This document shows positions 9,402 through 16,798 of a DNA stretch of 64,000 nt, piece by piece. The notes beneath the pieces were generated by a model. The model was not told where the DNA came from, searched no databases, and saw only the letters and a list, made by a program, of their open reading frames with translations. Where the stretch lies: NCBI GenBank assembly GCA_004554165.1, contig SFNQ01000001.1:97616-161615 (forward strand). Reading direction: 5' to 3'. Made by a program: the position numbers and the translations under genes. Within the stretch, counting starts at the first letter, position 1. Each line of letters starts with the position of its first letter. Source of the DNA: Clostridiales bacterium (GTDB lineage Bacteria > Bacillota > Clostridia > Christensenellales > CAG-138).

Positions 9402-9941
9402 TCATTCATAAAAGGTAACGACCTCCTCAAAGGGCTTGCGCTTTTTTGTGCGCAGGGAATCGTCTGCCGCGTAGCCCAGCGCCAGCACAAGGCGCACCCG
9501 GCGGTTCCTGTCAAAGCCCATGACCTGGCGGATGTCCTTTTCGCTGAGCCAGCCGATGATGCAGGTGGACAGACCCTGGGCTGTAGCCGCGAGGCAGAAC
9601 TGGGCCGTGGCAATGCCGATGTCGATGCTGGCAAAATCCTGGCTTTTGACGTGCTCCAGCACGCGGGGCAGCAGCTTCGCCTGCTCCTCGGTGACGACCA
9701 CGAGCACCGGGCAGCTGCTGGCAAAGCCGTTCATGCCGAGACCCTGAACGGTCCGGCTCAGCGCAGCCACCCGCGCCTTGTCCGTGACCGCATGAAAATG
9801 CCAGGGCTGGCTGTTGCATGCGGAGGGGGCGATGCAGGCGGCCTTCAGGCAGTTTTCCAGCTTTTCCCGCTCCACGGGGCGGTCCGGGTCGTAATTGCGG
9901 CAGCTTTCGCGCTGCGCGATCAGTGCAAAATAGTCCATCAT
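9402..9941 (-). CDS. Nitroreductase family protein
   Basis: 179 residues with the flavin-binding nitroreductase pattern: MMDYFALIAQRESCRNYDP at the start, APSACNSQPWHF in the active-site region (about 38-49) and a C-terminal LALGYAADD segment. Such enzymes are FMN-dependent NAD(P)H oxidoreductases acting on nitro-aromatics or quinones. It is the last of three coupled genes (ATGA overlap with the HD gene). True substrate cannot be told. Size and motifs are complete. Confidence 0.9.
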   Translation of the reverse strand: MMDYFALIAQRESCRNYDPDRPVEREKLENCLKAACIAPSACNSQPWHFHAVTDKARVAALSRTVQGLGMNGFASSCPVLVVVTEEQAKLLPRVLEHVKSQDFASIDIGIATAQFCLAATAQGLSTCIIGWLSEKDIRQVMGFDRNRRVRLVLALGYAADDSLRTKKRKPFEEVVTFYE

Positions 9942-10507
9942 GAAGAAACTCCTCCTGCAATTTTTTCGTCGGTCTGCCGGCGCAGCAGTGCGCGCAGCGC
10001 CGCAAGATAGGGAAACTCCGCCGCGTTCTCCGTGGCGTAGGTGCGGTTAAGCTCGTATTCGACGGGCGTCCAGGTGGCAAGGTCGCTCTCGTTGTGCTGG
10101 AGCACGGCTTCCAGCTTGTCCAGCGCCCGGCAGAAGCGCGCTTCCGGCGTTTCCTGCGCGTCCCATTCGGCAAACAGCGCGCAGAGCATGTTCCGCTGCG
10201 GCCCGGGCAGCAGGGAAAGCAGCGCCGCAACGGCCCCTTCCTCCCTGCGTTCGTCCGCGACGGTTTTCAAAAAGGAGGGAATGTCGCCCGTGACCGCCTC
10301 GCCGAGATCGTGGACGATGCACATGCGCAGTACGTGGTCCATATCCAGCTCCGGCAGCTCCGGCCCCAGCAGCAGCGCCATCAGCGAGAGCCGCCAGCAG
10401 TGCCCGGCCACGGCCTCGTGCGTACCGCCGGCGGTATAGCAGTGGCGGGTAACGGTTTTCAGCCGTTCGGCCACATGCAGAAAATCCAGAAATTCCTGCT
10501 GCGTCAT
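9938..10507 (-). CDS. HD domain phosphohydrolase (YfbR-like)
   Basis: An HD-superfamily hydrolase of 189 residues. The metal ligands are visible as the His in GHCWRLSL, the HD pair in CIVHDLGEAVTGD and a downstream Asp. Relatives such as YfbR/YGK1 remove phosphate from 5'-deoxynucleotides. The second ATG (10507) is chosen because GGGAGGA lies at the right distance from it and it overlaps the stop of the upstream gene as ATGA; another in-frame ATG lies 5 codons upstream. It is the middle gene of a coupled trio with a Met-sulfoxide reductase and a nitroreductase. The nucleotidase role is inferred. Confidence 0.85.
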   Translation of the reverse strand: MTQQEFLDFLHVAERLKTVTRHCYTAGGTHEAVAGHCWRLSLMALLLGPELPELDMDHVLRMCIVHDLGEAVTGDIPSFLKTVADERREEGAVAALLSLLPGPQRNMLCALFAEWDAQETPEARFCRALDKLEAVLQHNESDLATWTPVEYELNRTYATENAAEFPYLAALRALLRRQTDEKIAGGVSS

Positions 10508-11004
10508 GGCAAATCCTCCCATGGCTCAAACAGCGGCCCGGCCGGCGGTATCCCGCAAAGCAGCCTGCGCTGAACCAGAACTGCCGCCTGCTCCGCGCAG
10601 CGCGCATCCGCTTCGGTAAAGCGGCCCCTGATTGGACTGTCCAGATCCAGCACGCCAAAGGGGGCGCCGCCGGGCATGCGCAGCGGCACCACAAGCTCGG
10701 AAGCCGAGGCGCTGTCGCAGGCGATGTGGCCGGGGAAGGCATGCACGTCGGGAACCAGCAGCGTCTCGTTTTTCAAAAGTGCGGTTCCGCACACGCCGCG
10801 TCCCGGCGCGATGCGCGTGCAGGCCGGCCTGCCCTGAAAGGGACCCAGCACCAGCGCGCCGTCCCGCAGCAGATAGAAGCCCGCCCAGCTGACTTCTGCA
10901 AGCTCCGTGTAGAGAAAGGACGCGGCGTTTGCAAGCGTGGCCAGAGGATCCGCCTCGCCGGAGAGCAGCGCTTCCATTTTCCGTATGAAATCGTGAACTT
11001 CCAT
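10504..11004 (-). CDS. msrC: Free methionine-(R)-sulfoxide reductase (GAF domain)
   Basis: A 166-residue single GAF domain. The family's three redox cysteines are present: one in PACTRIAPGRG, one in GVCGTALLKNE and the resolving one in PGHIACDSAS, followed by SELVVPLRM. The enzyme reduces free Met-R-O in the cytoplasm using thioredoxin. The ATG at 11004 fits the family N-terminus; upstream in-frame sequence is not protein-like. No Shine-Dalgarno precedes it, and a TGC-TATACT extended -10 sits only 7 nt upstream, so the transcript may be leaderless. First gene of the coupled trio. Confidence 0.9.
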   Translation of the reverse strand: MEVHDFIRKMEALLSGEADPLATLANAASFLYTELAEVSWAGFYLLRDGALVLGPFQGRPACTRIAPGRGVCGTALLKNETLLVPDVHAFPGHIACDSASASELVVPLRMPGGAPFGVLDLDSPIRGRFTEADARCAEQAAVLVQRRLLCGIPPAGPLFEPWEDLP

Positions 11005-11011
11005 AAACAAT

Positions 11012-11020
11012 AGTATAGCA
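11012..11020 (-). promoter_or_regulatory. Extended -10 promoter of the msrC operon
   Basis: On the minus strand TGC-TATACT ends 7 nt before the ATG at 11004. Only a weak -35 (TGTAAA, 18 bp away) is visible. Transcription would begin at or next to the start codon, giving a leaderless or near-leaderless mRNA. Confidence 0.55.
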
Positions 11021-11085
11021 TACCTGTGTCTCTGCTTTACAGCGCGATTTTGGCGTGATACAGTATTTTCCAAGGGGGAAGCGCT

Positions 11086-12300
11086 ATGGAGCTGCAAAAA
11101 AAGAAGGACTTTCTGATTCGACTGCTGTATGCGGCGGTCATTCTGGCCATCGCAATCTATATCTGCCGCAGAGCGGTGATCGTGCTGCTGCCCTTTGTGA
11201 TCGCGCTGCTGGTTTCGCTGATTCTGCGGCCCGTAGTGCGCTTTCTGCATGAAAAATGCCGCGTGCAGAAGACCATCGCCTCGGTGTGCATCGTGCTGCT
11301 GTTCTATGGCGCGGTGGGCGTGCTGGTGGTTCTGCTGAGCATCCGGCTTGTCACGGGGGTACGGGATCTCGTGCTCCAGCTCCCCGCCTTCTACAACACG
11401 CGCATTGAGCCGCTGCTGAGCGGCTTCGCCGCATGGGTCCAGCAGTTCGCTACGCGCTTTGATCCGGCGGCCGCCACAATTCTGGGCGACATGCTCAAGG
11501 GCGCGGGCAGTTCCATTGAATCCGCCATCACCAGCTTTTCCATGAGCGCGCTCAGGACCATCAGCGGCTATGCCATCTCCGCGCCCGGTATCCTCATTGA
11601 CATTCTCATTACCATCATTGCGACGGTATTTATTACGATGGATTACCCGCTGCTCAAGCGCTTCCTGCTCTGTCAGCTTTCGGAGAAGAACCGCCTGTTT
11701 GTCCACAATATCCGCGTTCATCTGGGGCGGACGCTGGGCAGATATGTCCGTTCCTATGCGCTGATTCTCCTCATCACCTTTGCGGAGCTGGCGCTGGGAC
11801 TTACCATCATCGGCATCCGGGGCGCGCCGGTGATTGCGCTTTTGATCGCCTGCTTTGATATTCTGCCCGTGGTGGGCAGCGGTACGGTGCTGATCCCCTG
11901 GGCCATTCTGGCGGCGGTGGGCGGAGACTACCGCATTGCCGCCAGCGTGGGCGTGCTGTATATCATAGTTACGGTGATCCGCAACATTATTGAGCCGAAG
12001 ATTATCGGCGATCATGTGGGGCTGCACCCCATCGCCACGCTGGTGTCCATGGTCGTGGGCGTCTATGTGTTCGGCGGCATTGGCCTGCTGGGGCTGCCGG
12101 TGACTCTGGCGCTGTGCAAGAGCCTGAACGACGCGGGCGTGATCCACATATTCCGCGATCCGCCGCCGGAGGAAAGCGCCGAAGAAGCGCCGGGCAAAAA
12201 GAGGACGAGGGGTCTGTTCAAAAGACGCGCGCCGGAAGCGCAGGAGGCTGCGGCGCAGGAGCGTTCCGCGCCGGAGAAGGGCGCGGACAGGCCCCGGTAG
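11086..12300 (+). CDS. AI-2E family transporter
   Basis: A 404-residue integral membrane protein of the AI-2E/PerM family. Hydrophobic segments near residues 13-50 and 70-95 precede a long amphipathic middle region, and four more segments lie between about 180 and 350. The conserved PVVGSGTVLIPW-like motif is present near residue 262. The last 50 residues form a charged cytoplasmic tail. An AGGGGGA ribosome binding site precedes the ATG. The family includes the AI-2 exporter TqsA and Na+/H+ antiporters, so the substrate is undetermined. It is transcribed divergently from the msrC trio. Confidence 0.88.
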   Translation: MELQKKKDFLIRLLYAAVILAIAIYICRRAVIVLLPFVIALLVSLILRPVVRFLHEKCRVQKTIASVCIVLLFYGAVGVLVVLLSIRLVTGVRDLVLQLPAFYNTRIEPLLSGFAAWVQQFATRFDPAAATILGDMLKGAGSSIESAITSFSMSALRTISGYAISAPGILIDILITIIATVFITMDYPLLKRFLLCQLSEKNRLFVHNIRVHLGRTLGRYVRSYALILLITFAELALGLTIIGIRGAPVIALLIACFDILPVVGSGTVLIPWAILAAVGGDYRIAASVGVLYIIVTVIRNIIEPKIIGDHVGLHPIATLVSMVVGVYVFGGIGLLGLPVTLALCKSLNDAGVIHIFRDPPPEESAEEAPGKKRTRGLFKRRAPEAQEAAAQERSAPEKGADRPR

Positions 12301-12393
12301 GCGTGGCGTTTGCCCACGCACAGCATCGGGAGACCGCGCAAAGCCGTGCAAGGGCCTGCGCAGGCTGTCTCCCATCGGAAGGAAGAAGAACGT

Positions 12394-13020
12394 ATGCAGA
12401 AAAACATCCGGCGCACGCTGGTGATCATCGTCATGGCGGCGCTGCTGATTGCCCTCGGTATTTTTGAGTTTACGGCTCCCCGCGCCCGCGACGCGCTGCT
12501 GCTCTGCTTTTCCGCCGCGCTGGCGCTGCACCTGCTGCTCAACCGGCGCACGCTGCTGCGCTCTCCGGCGCGGCGGGTAACGGAGGAGCCCAATGCGCGG
12601 GGCGACGCGGCGGCCATTGTCAAGCTCCTGCTGATGCCGGCGTTTACGGTGCTGCTCGTGAGCGGGCTGCTCTCGTCGGAGCTGCTGCCCTTTCTCCGGC
12701 TTGAGGCGGCTTTCCTGCCGCTGCTCCACCGCATCGCCTACCTTGTCTTTGCGCTGCTCTCGCTGCTGCACCTTATCCTCAACCGGGGGTTTTTAAAGAA
12801 GGCATGGCGCAGCTTTATCCGCAGGCGGCCGCTGCTGCCGCTGCTGGCGCTGCTGCTCAGCGCGGCGCTCATCGCGGGCGCGGCGCTGCTGGGCGCGTCC
12901 GCAGGCAGGTCCGCCGCGCCCGCCGCGCTGCCCGGAGGGACGCTGCCCTTTCTGCGTACCGCGGCCCCGGAGGGCGAGGTGGAGGATCCCCGCCTGCCCT
13001 TTGCGCCGCCCCTGCCCTGA
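12394..13020 (+). CDS. DUF4405-like membrane protein
   Basis: 208 residues with about four transmembrane helices and a Pro-rich outer tail. Histidines occur at family-like positions: ALALHLLLNR at the end of helix 2, LLHRIAYL in helix 3 and LLHLILNRG at its end. This resembles the DUF4405/cytochrome-b-like four-helix fold that can hold heme. The ATG at 12394 is chosen because GGAAGGAAG precedes it; an upstream in-frame ATG at 12310 would add a non-membrane, Arg-rich leader. It follows the AI-2E gene on the same strand. A redox role is inferred only. Confidence 0.6.
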   Translation: MQKNIRRTLVIIVMAALLIALGIFEFTAPRARDALLLCFSAALALHLLLNRRTLLRSPARRVTEEPNARGDAAAIVKLLLMPAFTVLLVSGLLSSELLPFLRLEAAFLPLLHRIAYLVFALLSLLHLILNRGFLKKAWRSFIRRRPLLPLLALLLSAALIAGAALLGASAGRSAAPAALPGGTLPFLRTAAPEGEVEDPRLPFAPPLP

Positions 13021-13187
13021 CTCCGCGCCCCCTGCACGCGGTTTGCCTCTTTTCCCGTCCGCCGGAAAATTCTCTGTACCGGGACGGGTTTTTTGCGGTA
13101 TACTGTAACCGATCCGCAGGCCCGGGGTTTCATGCGCCCAATCGGGACGGGCCTCGCTGCCATCATTCCAGGGAAAGGACTTTTTTT

Positions 13188-13931
13188 ATGAAGCGCGGTT
13201 CCAACGCAAGGCGCAAACTCCCCATCCGGCTGATTCTTGGCTGGTTCCTGTTCATTACGCTGCTGCTCTCGATTGGCTTTTCCGCTGTCATGGCGGGCAT
13301 CACGCCCGTTTCCTCGGAGACGATGGAGGAGGGACAGCGCCTGCGCAGCGACTATATTCTGATGCTGGTGCAGTGCCTGCTGGGGCTTGTGGTCATGTTC
13401 CTGCCGGCGCTGCTGGAGCGCAAGCTGCGCATCAGCATCCCAAACTACATGTGCGTGATGTACTTCATGTTCCTCTACTGCGCGATCTATCTGGGCGAGG
13501 TACACAGCTTTTACTATCTGATCCCGCAGTGGGATACCTTCCTGCACGGGTTTTCCGCCATGATGCTGGGTACGCTGGGCTTTTCTCTCGTGTCCATCCT
13601 GAACGATTCGGAGCGGACGCACATGCGTCTGAGCCCGCTGTTTGTGGGCATGTTCGCGTTCTGCTTTGCTGTGACGGTGGGCGTTGTGTGGGAATTTTAT
13701 GAGTTTGGCTTTGACGGGCTGCTGGGCATGAACATGCAGAAATTCCGCCTGGAAAACGGCGTGCAGCTCGTGGGCCGCGAGGCGCTGGCGGACACCATGG
13801 AGGACCTGATCACCGACGCCGCGGGCGCGCTCATCGTGGCCGTCGCGGGCGCGCTTTCCATCAGCAGAAGGCGCGCGCGGGCGGAGAAGCAGGCCCCTGC
13901 GCCGGAGGAAGGGCAGGGAGCGGAGGCATGA
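13188..13931 (+). CDS. Conserved integral membrane protein (YjdF/DUF2238-like)
   Basis: 247 residues with five to six membrane helices, including the polar motifs PQWDTFLHGFSAMML (about 107-121) and VGVVWEFYEFGFD (about 163-175), which recall the W-D-x-x-x-H and W-E-x-x-E motifs of YjdF/DUF2238 proteins. A short charged cytoplasmic tail ends in GAEA. The start follows GGGAAAGGAC with a T7 spacer. The stop overlaps the start of the reductase gene (ATGA), so the two are co-translated. Function unknown; the family name is tentative. Confidence 0.7.
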   Translation: MKRGSNARRKLPIRLILGWFLFITLLLSIGFSAVMAGITPVSSETMEEGQRLRSDYILMLVQCLLGLVVMFLPALLERKLRISIPNYMCVMYFMFLYCAIYLGEVHSFYYLIPQWDTFLHGFSAMMLGTLGFSLVSILNDSERTHMRLSPLFVGMFAFCFAVTVGVVWEFYEFGFDGLLGMNMQKFRLENGVQLVGREALADTMEDLITDAAGALIVAVAGALSISRRRARAEKQAPAPEEGQGAEA

Positions 13932-14668
13932 AGCGCACCGTGCTGGTGACCGGCTCCTCCCGCGGCATCGGGCGCGCGATCGCGCTGCGTTTTGCCCGCG
14001 CCGGCCACCGGGTGGTACTGCATTGCCGGGAGAACCGCGAAGGGATCGACGCGCTTGCCGCCGCGCTGCATGCGGAGGGCCTGTCCGCCATGGCCGTGCA
14101 GGGCGACGTGAGCTCCGAGGCGGAGGTTTGCCGCATGATGGAGGAGATTCGCGGGTATTACGGGCCGGTGGAGGTGCTGGTAAACAATGCGGGCGTTGCG
14201 CTGCCGCAGCAGCTTTTGACCGACTGCACCGCGGAGCAGATCGGCCGCGTGCTGGACGTGGACGCAAAGGGCGCGCTGCTCTGCGCCCGCGCGGCGATTC
14301 CGGACATGGTGCGGAAAAAGCGGGGCAGCATCGTCAATATTTCCTCCTATTTCGGCGTGACCGGCGGCTCCTGCGAGGTGCCCTACTCCGCAGCAAAGGC
14401 GGCGTTGACGGGCATGACGCGCGCCCTCGCCAAGGAGCTGGGCCCCTCCGGCATCCGCGTCAACTGCGTCGCGCCGGGCTTTGTCCCCACCGAGATGAAC
14501 GCGGCCTTTGACGAGGCGGCGCGGGAGGCCATCCGGCAGGAGATCCCGCTGGGGACGCTGGGCGCGCCGGAGGATATCGCGGAGGCGGTGTATTTCCTCG
14601 CGCTGGACGACACAGCGCGCTTTATTACCGGGCAGGTGCTCTGCGTGGACGGGGGCAGCGGGCTGTAG
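13928..14668 (+). CDS. fabG: 3-oxoacyl-ACP reductase-type SDR (FabG family)
   Basis: A 246-residue short-chain dehydrogenase. It has the NADP(H) motif TGSSRGIGRAIA (residues about 7-18), NNAG near 87, the catalytic Ser in NISSYFGV, and Tyr/Lys in YSAAKAAL, with a C-terminal FITGQVLCVDGG typical of FabG. It would reduce a beta-keto group, classically on acyl-ACP. It is not near other fatty-acid genes; its coupled neighbour is a membrane protein, so a paralogue with another substrate is possible. A terminator hairpin follows. Confidence 0.88.
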   Translation: MKRTVLVTGSSRGIGRAIALRFARAGHRVVLHCRENREGIDALAAALHAEGLSAMAVQGDVSSEAEVCRMMEEIRGYYGPVEVLVNNAGVALPQQLLTDCTAEQIGRVLDVDAKGALLCARAAIPDMVRKKRGSIVNISSYFGVTGGSCEVPYSAAKAALTGMTRALAKELGPSGIRVNCVAPGFVPTEMNAAFDEAAREAIRQEIPLGTLGAPEDIAEAVYFLALDDTARFITGQVLCVDGGSGL

Positions 14669-14711
14669 GAGGCTCCGCCTGCCAGGAGAAAAATGAGGCG
14701 GGAAAAATTCT

Positions 14712-14748
14712 CCGGCGGCGGGCGGAAAGCCAGTACCGCCGGTTTTTG
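14712..14748 (+). terminator. Terminator after fabG
   Basis: The stem CCGGCGG (14712-14718) with CCGCCGG (14736-14742) is followed by TTTTTGC. It separates the reductase operon from the tiny-ORF cluster. Confidence 0.7.
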
Positions 14749-14913
14749 CTGTGAACCTCACGCCGGGGCCTGACGGGGACGGCCCACAGGGCGGTTCGGC
14801 CCTGCGCCTGCCCTTTCACAGCCCGCGCAGACCTTTTTTCGTTTCAAAATTTCTGCTGTTTTCGCTGAAAAACGGAGCGCGGCACAAACGCAGGGACAAA
14901 GGGTGAAATTCCC

Positions 14914-15009
14914 ATGCAAAAGCAGGAGAATGCGGGCCAAACTAATCCTGCAACGGGCGGGAAAAACCCCGCTCCGCGCAATTGGTCGAAGGGAAAGGAG
15001 TTACACTGA
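14914..15009 (+). CDS. Small ORF, 31 aa, first of a tiny-ORF trio
   Basis: ATG to TGA encodes 31 hydrophilic residues ending GKNPAPRNWSKGKELH. Its stop overlaps the next ATG as TGATG, a usual sign of translational coupling. An AAAGGGTGA stretch upstream is a modest ribosome binding site. The ORF also carries the AAGGAG ribosome binding site of the next gene inside its own end. No known domain is recognised. It could be chance, but the composition (Asn, Gly, Pro, Lys in a GC-rich region) and the exact overlap argue for a real gene. Confidence 0.45.
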   Translation: MQKQENAGQTNPATGGKNPAPRNWSKGKELH

Positions 15010-15122
15010 TGTCTTACAACAACGAGAATCAGCAGGGTCAGCAGCAGAAGCAGCAGCAGAACCAGAAGAACAAGCAGCAGCAGAAGCAGCAGAACCAGAA
15101 CAACAACCAGTACCAGTTCTGA
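15009..15122 (+). CDS. Gln/Asn-rich small protein, 37 aa
   Basis: A 37-residue ORF with a strong AAGGAG ribosome binding site. After MSYNNEN it consists almost only of Gln, Asn and Lys and ends NNNQYQF: about 18 Gln and 9 Asn, with no hydrophobic core. Such low-complexity polypeptides are expected to be disordered. Almost every Gln uses CAG and every Asn uses AAC, in keeping with the GC-rich host. It lies between two other tiny ORFs on the same strand. Role unknown; a spore or matrix component is one possibility in this lineage. Confidence 0.6.
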   Translation: MSYNNENQQGQQQKQQQNQKNKQQQKQQNQNNNQYQF

Positions 15123-15135
15123 CGGGTAACGCGAA

Positions 15136-15285
15136 ATGAGAAAGCGCAACCCGGCCCGCGTAGCGGACATCGTCGCCACCATGCGCGAGCAGAACCGCGG
15201 GGATATCCCCACGGACGTGCTCGGAAGCTATACGGGGCAATCCTGCGATGGCGACAGGCCCGTGCAGGACGCGGACGACCTCTGA
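15136..15285 (+). CDS. Small protein, 49 aa, ending PVQDADDL
   Basis: Encodes 49 residues starting MRKRNPARVADIV, with an internal VLGSYTGQSCDGDRP and a C-terminal PVQDADDL. A Y-T-G segment followed by an acidic V-Q-D-A-D-D-L end is, to my recollection, a recurring pattern among unnamed small clostridial proteins, so this is probably conserved. It begins 13 nt after the Q/N-rich ORF with only a weak ribosome binding site, suggesting re-initiation or coupling. No enzyme motif. Function unknown. Confidence 0.55.
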   Translation: MRKRNPARVADIVATMREQNRGDIPTDVLGSYTGQSCDGDRPVQDADDL

Positions 15286-15853
15286 GCAAACCGTCCTTCC
15301 GGCGGGAAACCGTGGGCAACCGGAGGGCGGCGCGCGCAATCAAAAAGCCGCCTGGCGGCGGCCGCGCCATTGCGGCGGACAGGCCCTGCAACCCCTGCTG
15401 CAGACGGGGACGCAGGGCCTTTCTTCTGCTCTCGCAGCCTGCACCCCCCTCCCGGCGCATTTTCGCAGAGGGGGAAGACCCTTCCGGGCAGGGAACCCGG
15501 CCCGCCGCAGTTTGCGCAAGGGGCCGGCGCCATTCATACCCCTGTCCCTCCAGGAACACCTGATACCGAAACAGAAGCCCTGCGGCAATTGCATTGGTGA
15601 TTTTGTCATAAATCAACCGTACAGGCGCTGCCGCGGATCGGGCGCGCCCGGAACGCTCCCGAAAAAGGTCGGAACGGATGGAAACGGCCGCCCCCGCATA
15701 GGATAGACCGAAAGGATGGCGAAGCGTGCCGCAGACGGCCTTTTTCCCGGCAAACCGCGCCCGGACGGGGAAAGCGCCCGGTTTTTCTTGCAATCGGGGG
15801 GCAAAGAACGTATACTTAAAGGTAAATTTTATGCTTGCATCGGAGGCGGGAGC
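15286..15853. other. Intergenic region, no clear gene
   Basis: About 570 nt of GC-rich sequence without a start/RBS combination leading to a protein-like frame. A possible promoter (GTATACTTAAAG near 15810-15820) and the GGAGGCGGG ribosome binding site of the next gene lie at the right end. Long frames on both strands are Arg/Ala/Pro-rich and read as chance. Confidence 0.4.
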
Positions 15854-16768
15854 ATGCTCGACATCGCAATCATTGGCGGCGGCCCGGCGGGACTTGCCGC
15901 GGGCCTGTACGCGGCGCGCGGCGGCGCGAAGGCGGAGCTGTTTGAGGCGCTGTTTTCCGGCGGTCAGGCGGTCAAGACGCACCAGATCGACAACTATCCC
16001 GGCTTTGTGGACGGAGTGGAGGGCTTTGCGCTGGGCGCAAAGCTGGAGCAGCATGCGGCGCGCTTCGGTCTGCCCATCCGCTATGAGCAGGTGCAGTCGC
16101 TGGAGCTGGACGGGCCGGTGAAGCGTATCGTACTGCCCGGCCGGACGGTGGAGGCAAGGACCGTCATCCTGGCCATGGGCGCAAAGCCCCGTACACTGGG
16201 CCTGCCGCGGGAGCAGGAGCTCACCGGCAGCGGCGTTTCCTACTGCGCCACCTGCGACGGCGCTTTTTTCCGCGACAGGGCCGTGGCCGTGGTGGGGGGC
16301 GGCGACACCGCCGTGTCCGACGCGCTGTATCTCGCCCGCTTTGCAAGCCGCATTTATGTGGTACATCGCAGGGACGCGCTGCGCGCCGCCAGGGTTTTGC
16401 AGGACGCGGCCTTTGCCGAGGAAAAGATCGAGTTCGTCTGGAACAGTCTGCCAAAGGCGCTTGTCGGCGAGCAATCCGTCAGCGGCCTCACGGTGGAGCA
16501 GGTCAAAACTGGCGAGGCGCGCACGATGGATGTGGCGGCGGTGTTTGTGGCCGTGGGCATCGTGCCCGAGACGGCGCTGGTCAAGGACCAACTGGCGCTG
16601 GACGCAGGCGGCGCCATCCGGACGGACGCGCATTTGGCAACGAGTATTCCGGGCGTATTTGCCGCGGGAGATATCCGAACAACCCCGCTGCGGCAGGTCG
16701 TCACCGCCTGCGCGGACGGCGCGGTGGCCGCCACAAGCGCCCTCGACTATCTCTCAAAACAGCAATAA
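15854..16768 (+). CDS. Thioredoxin-reductase-like flavoprotein
   Basis: 304 residues with the class II pyridine nucleotide-disulfide fold. FAD motif IIGGGPAGLAAGLYAARGGA lies at the N-terminus, the redox centre YCATCDGAFF near residue 134-143, the NADP motif VVGGGDTAVSDALYL near 152, and a C-terminal FAAGDIR for FAD. The CxxC spacing is that of TrxB. Upstream in-frame sequence is rejected because GGAGGCGGG precedes the ATG at 15854, which gives the expected N-terminus. It would pass electrons from NADPH to thioredoxin, possibly serving the Met-sulfoxide reductase encoded nearby. No thioredoxin gene is adjacent. Confidence 0.85.
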   Translation: MLDIAIIGGGPAGLAAGLYAARGGAKAELFEALFSGGQAVKTHQIDNYPGFVDGVEGFALGAKLEQHAARFGLPIRYEQVQSLELDGPVKRIVLPGRTVEARTVILAMGAKPRTLGLPREQELTGSGVSYCATCDGAFFRDRAVAVVGGGDTAVSDALYLARFASRIYVVHRRDALRAARVLQDAAFAEEKIEFVWNSLPKALVGEQSVSGLTVEQVKTGEARTMDVAAVFVAVGIVPETALVKDQLALDAGGAIRTDAHLATSIPGVFAAGDIRTTPLRQVVTACADGAVAATSALDYLSKQQ

Positions 16769-16798
16769 ACCGCATAAAACAAGGAAAGGGTTGGGCTA

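Noticed and set aside
11005..12771. Upstream extension of the msrC frame (to over 700 codons)
   Set aside because: It runs antisense to the AI-2E transporter gene and is Gln/Arg/His-rich noise; the GAF protein has its natural start at 11004.
12738..14761. Long minus-strand frames opposite the membrane-protein/fabG genes
   Set aside because: Shadows of well-supported plus-strand genes with domain motifs.
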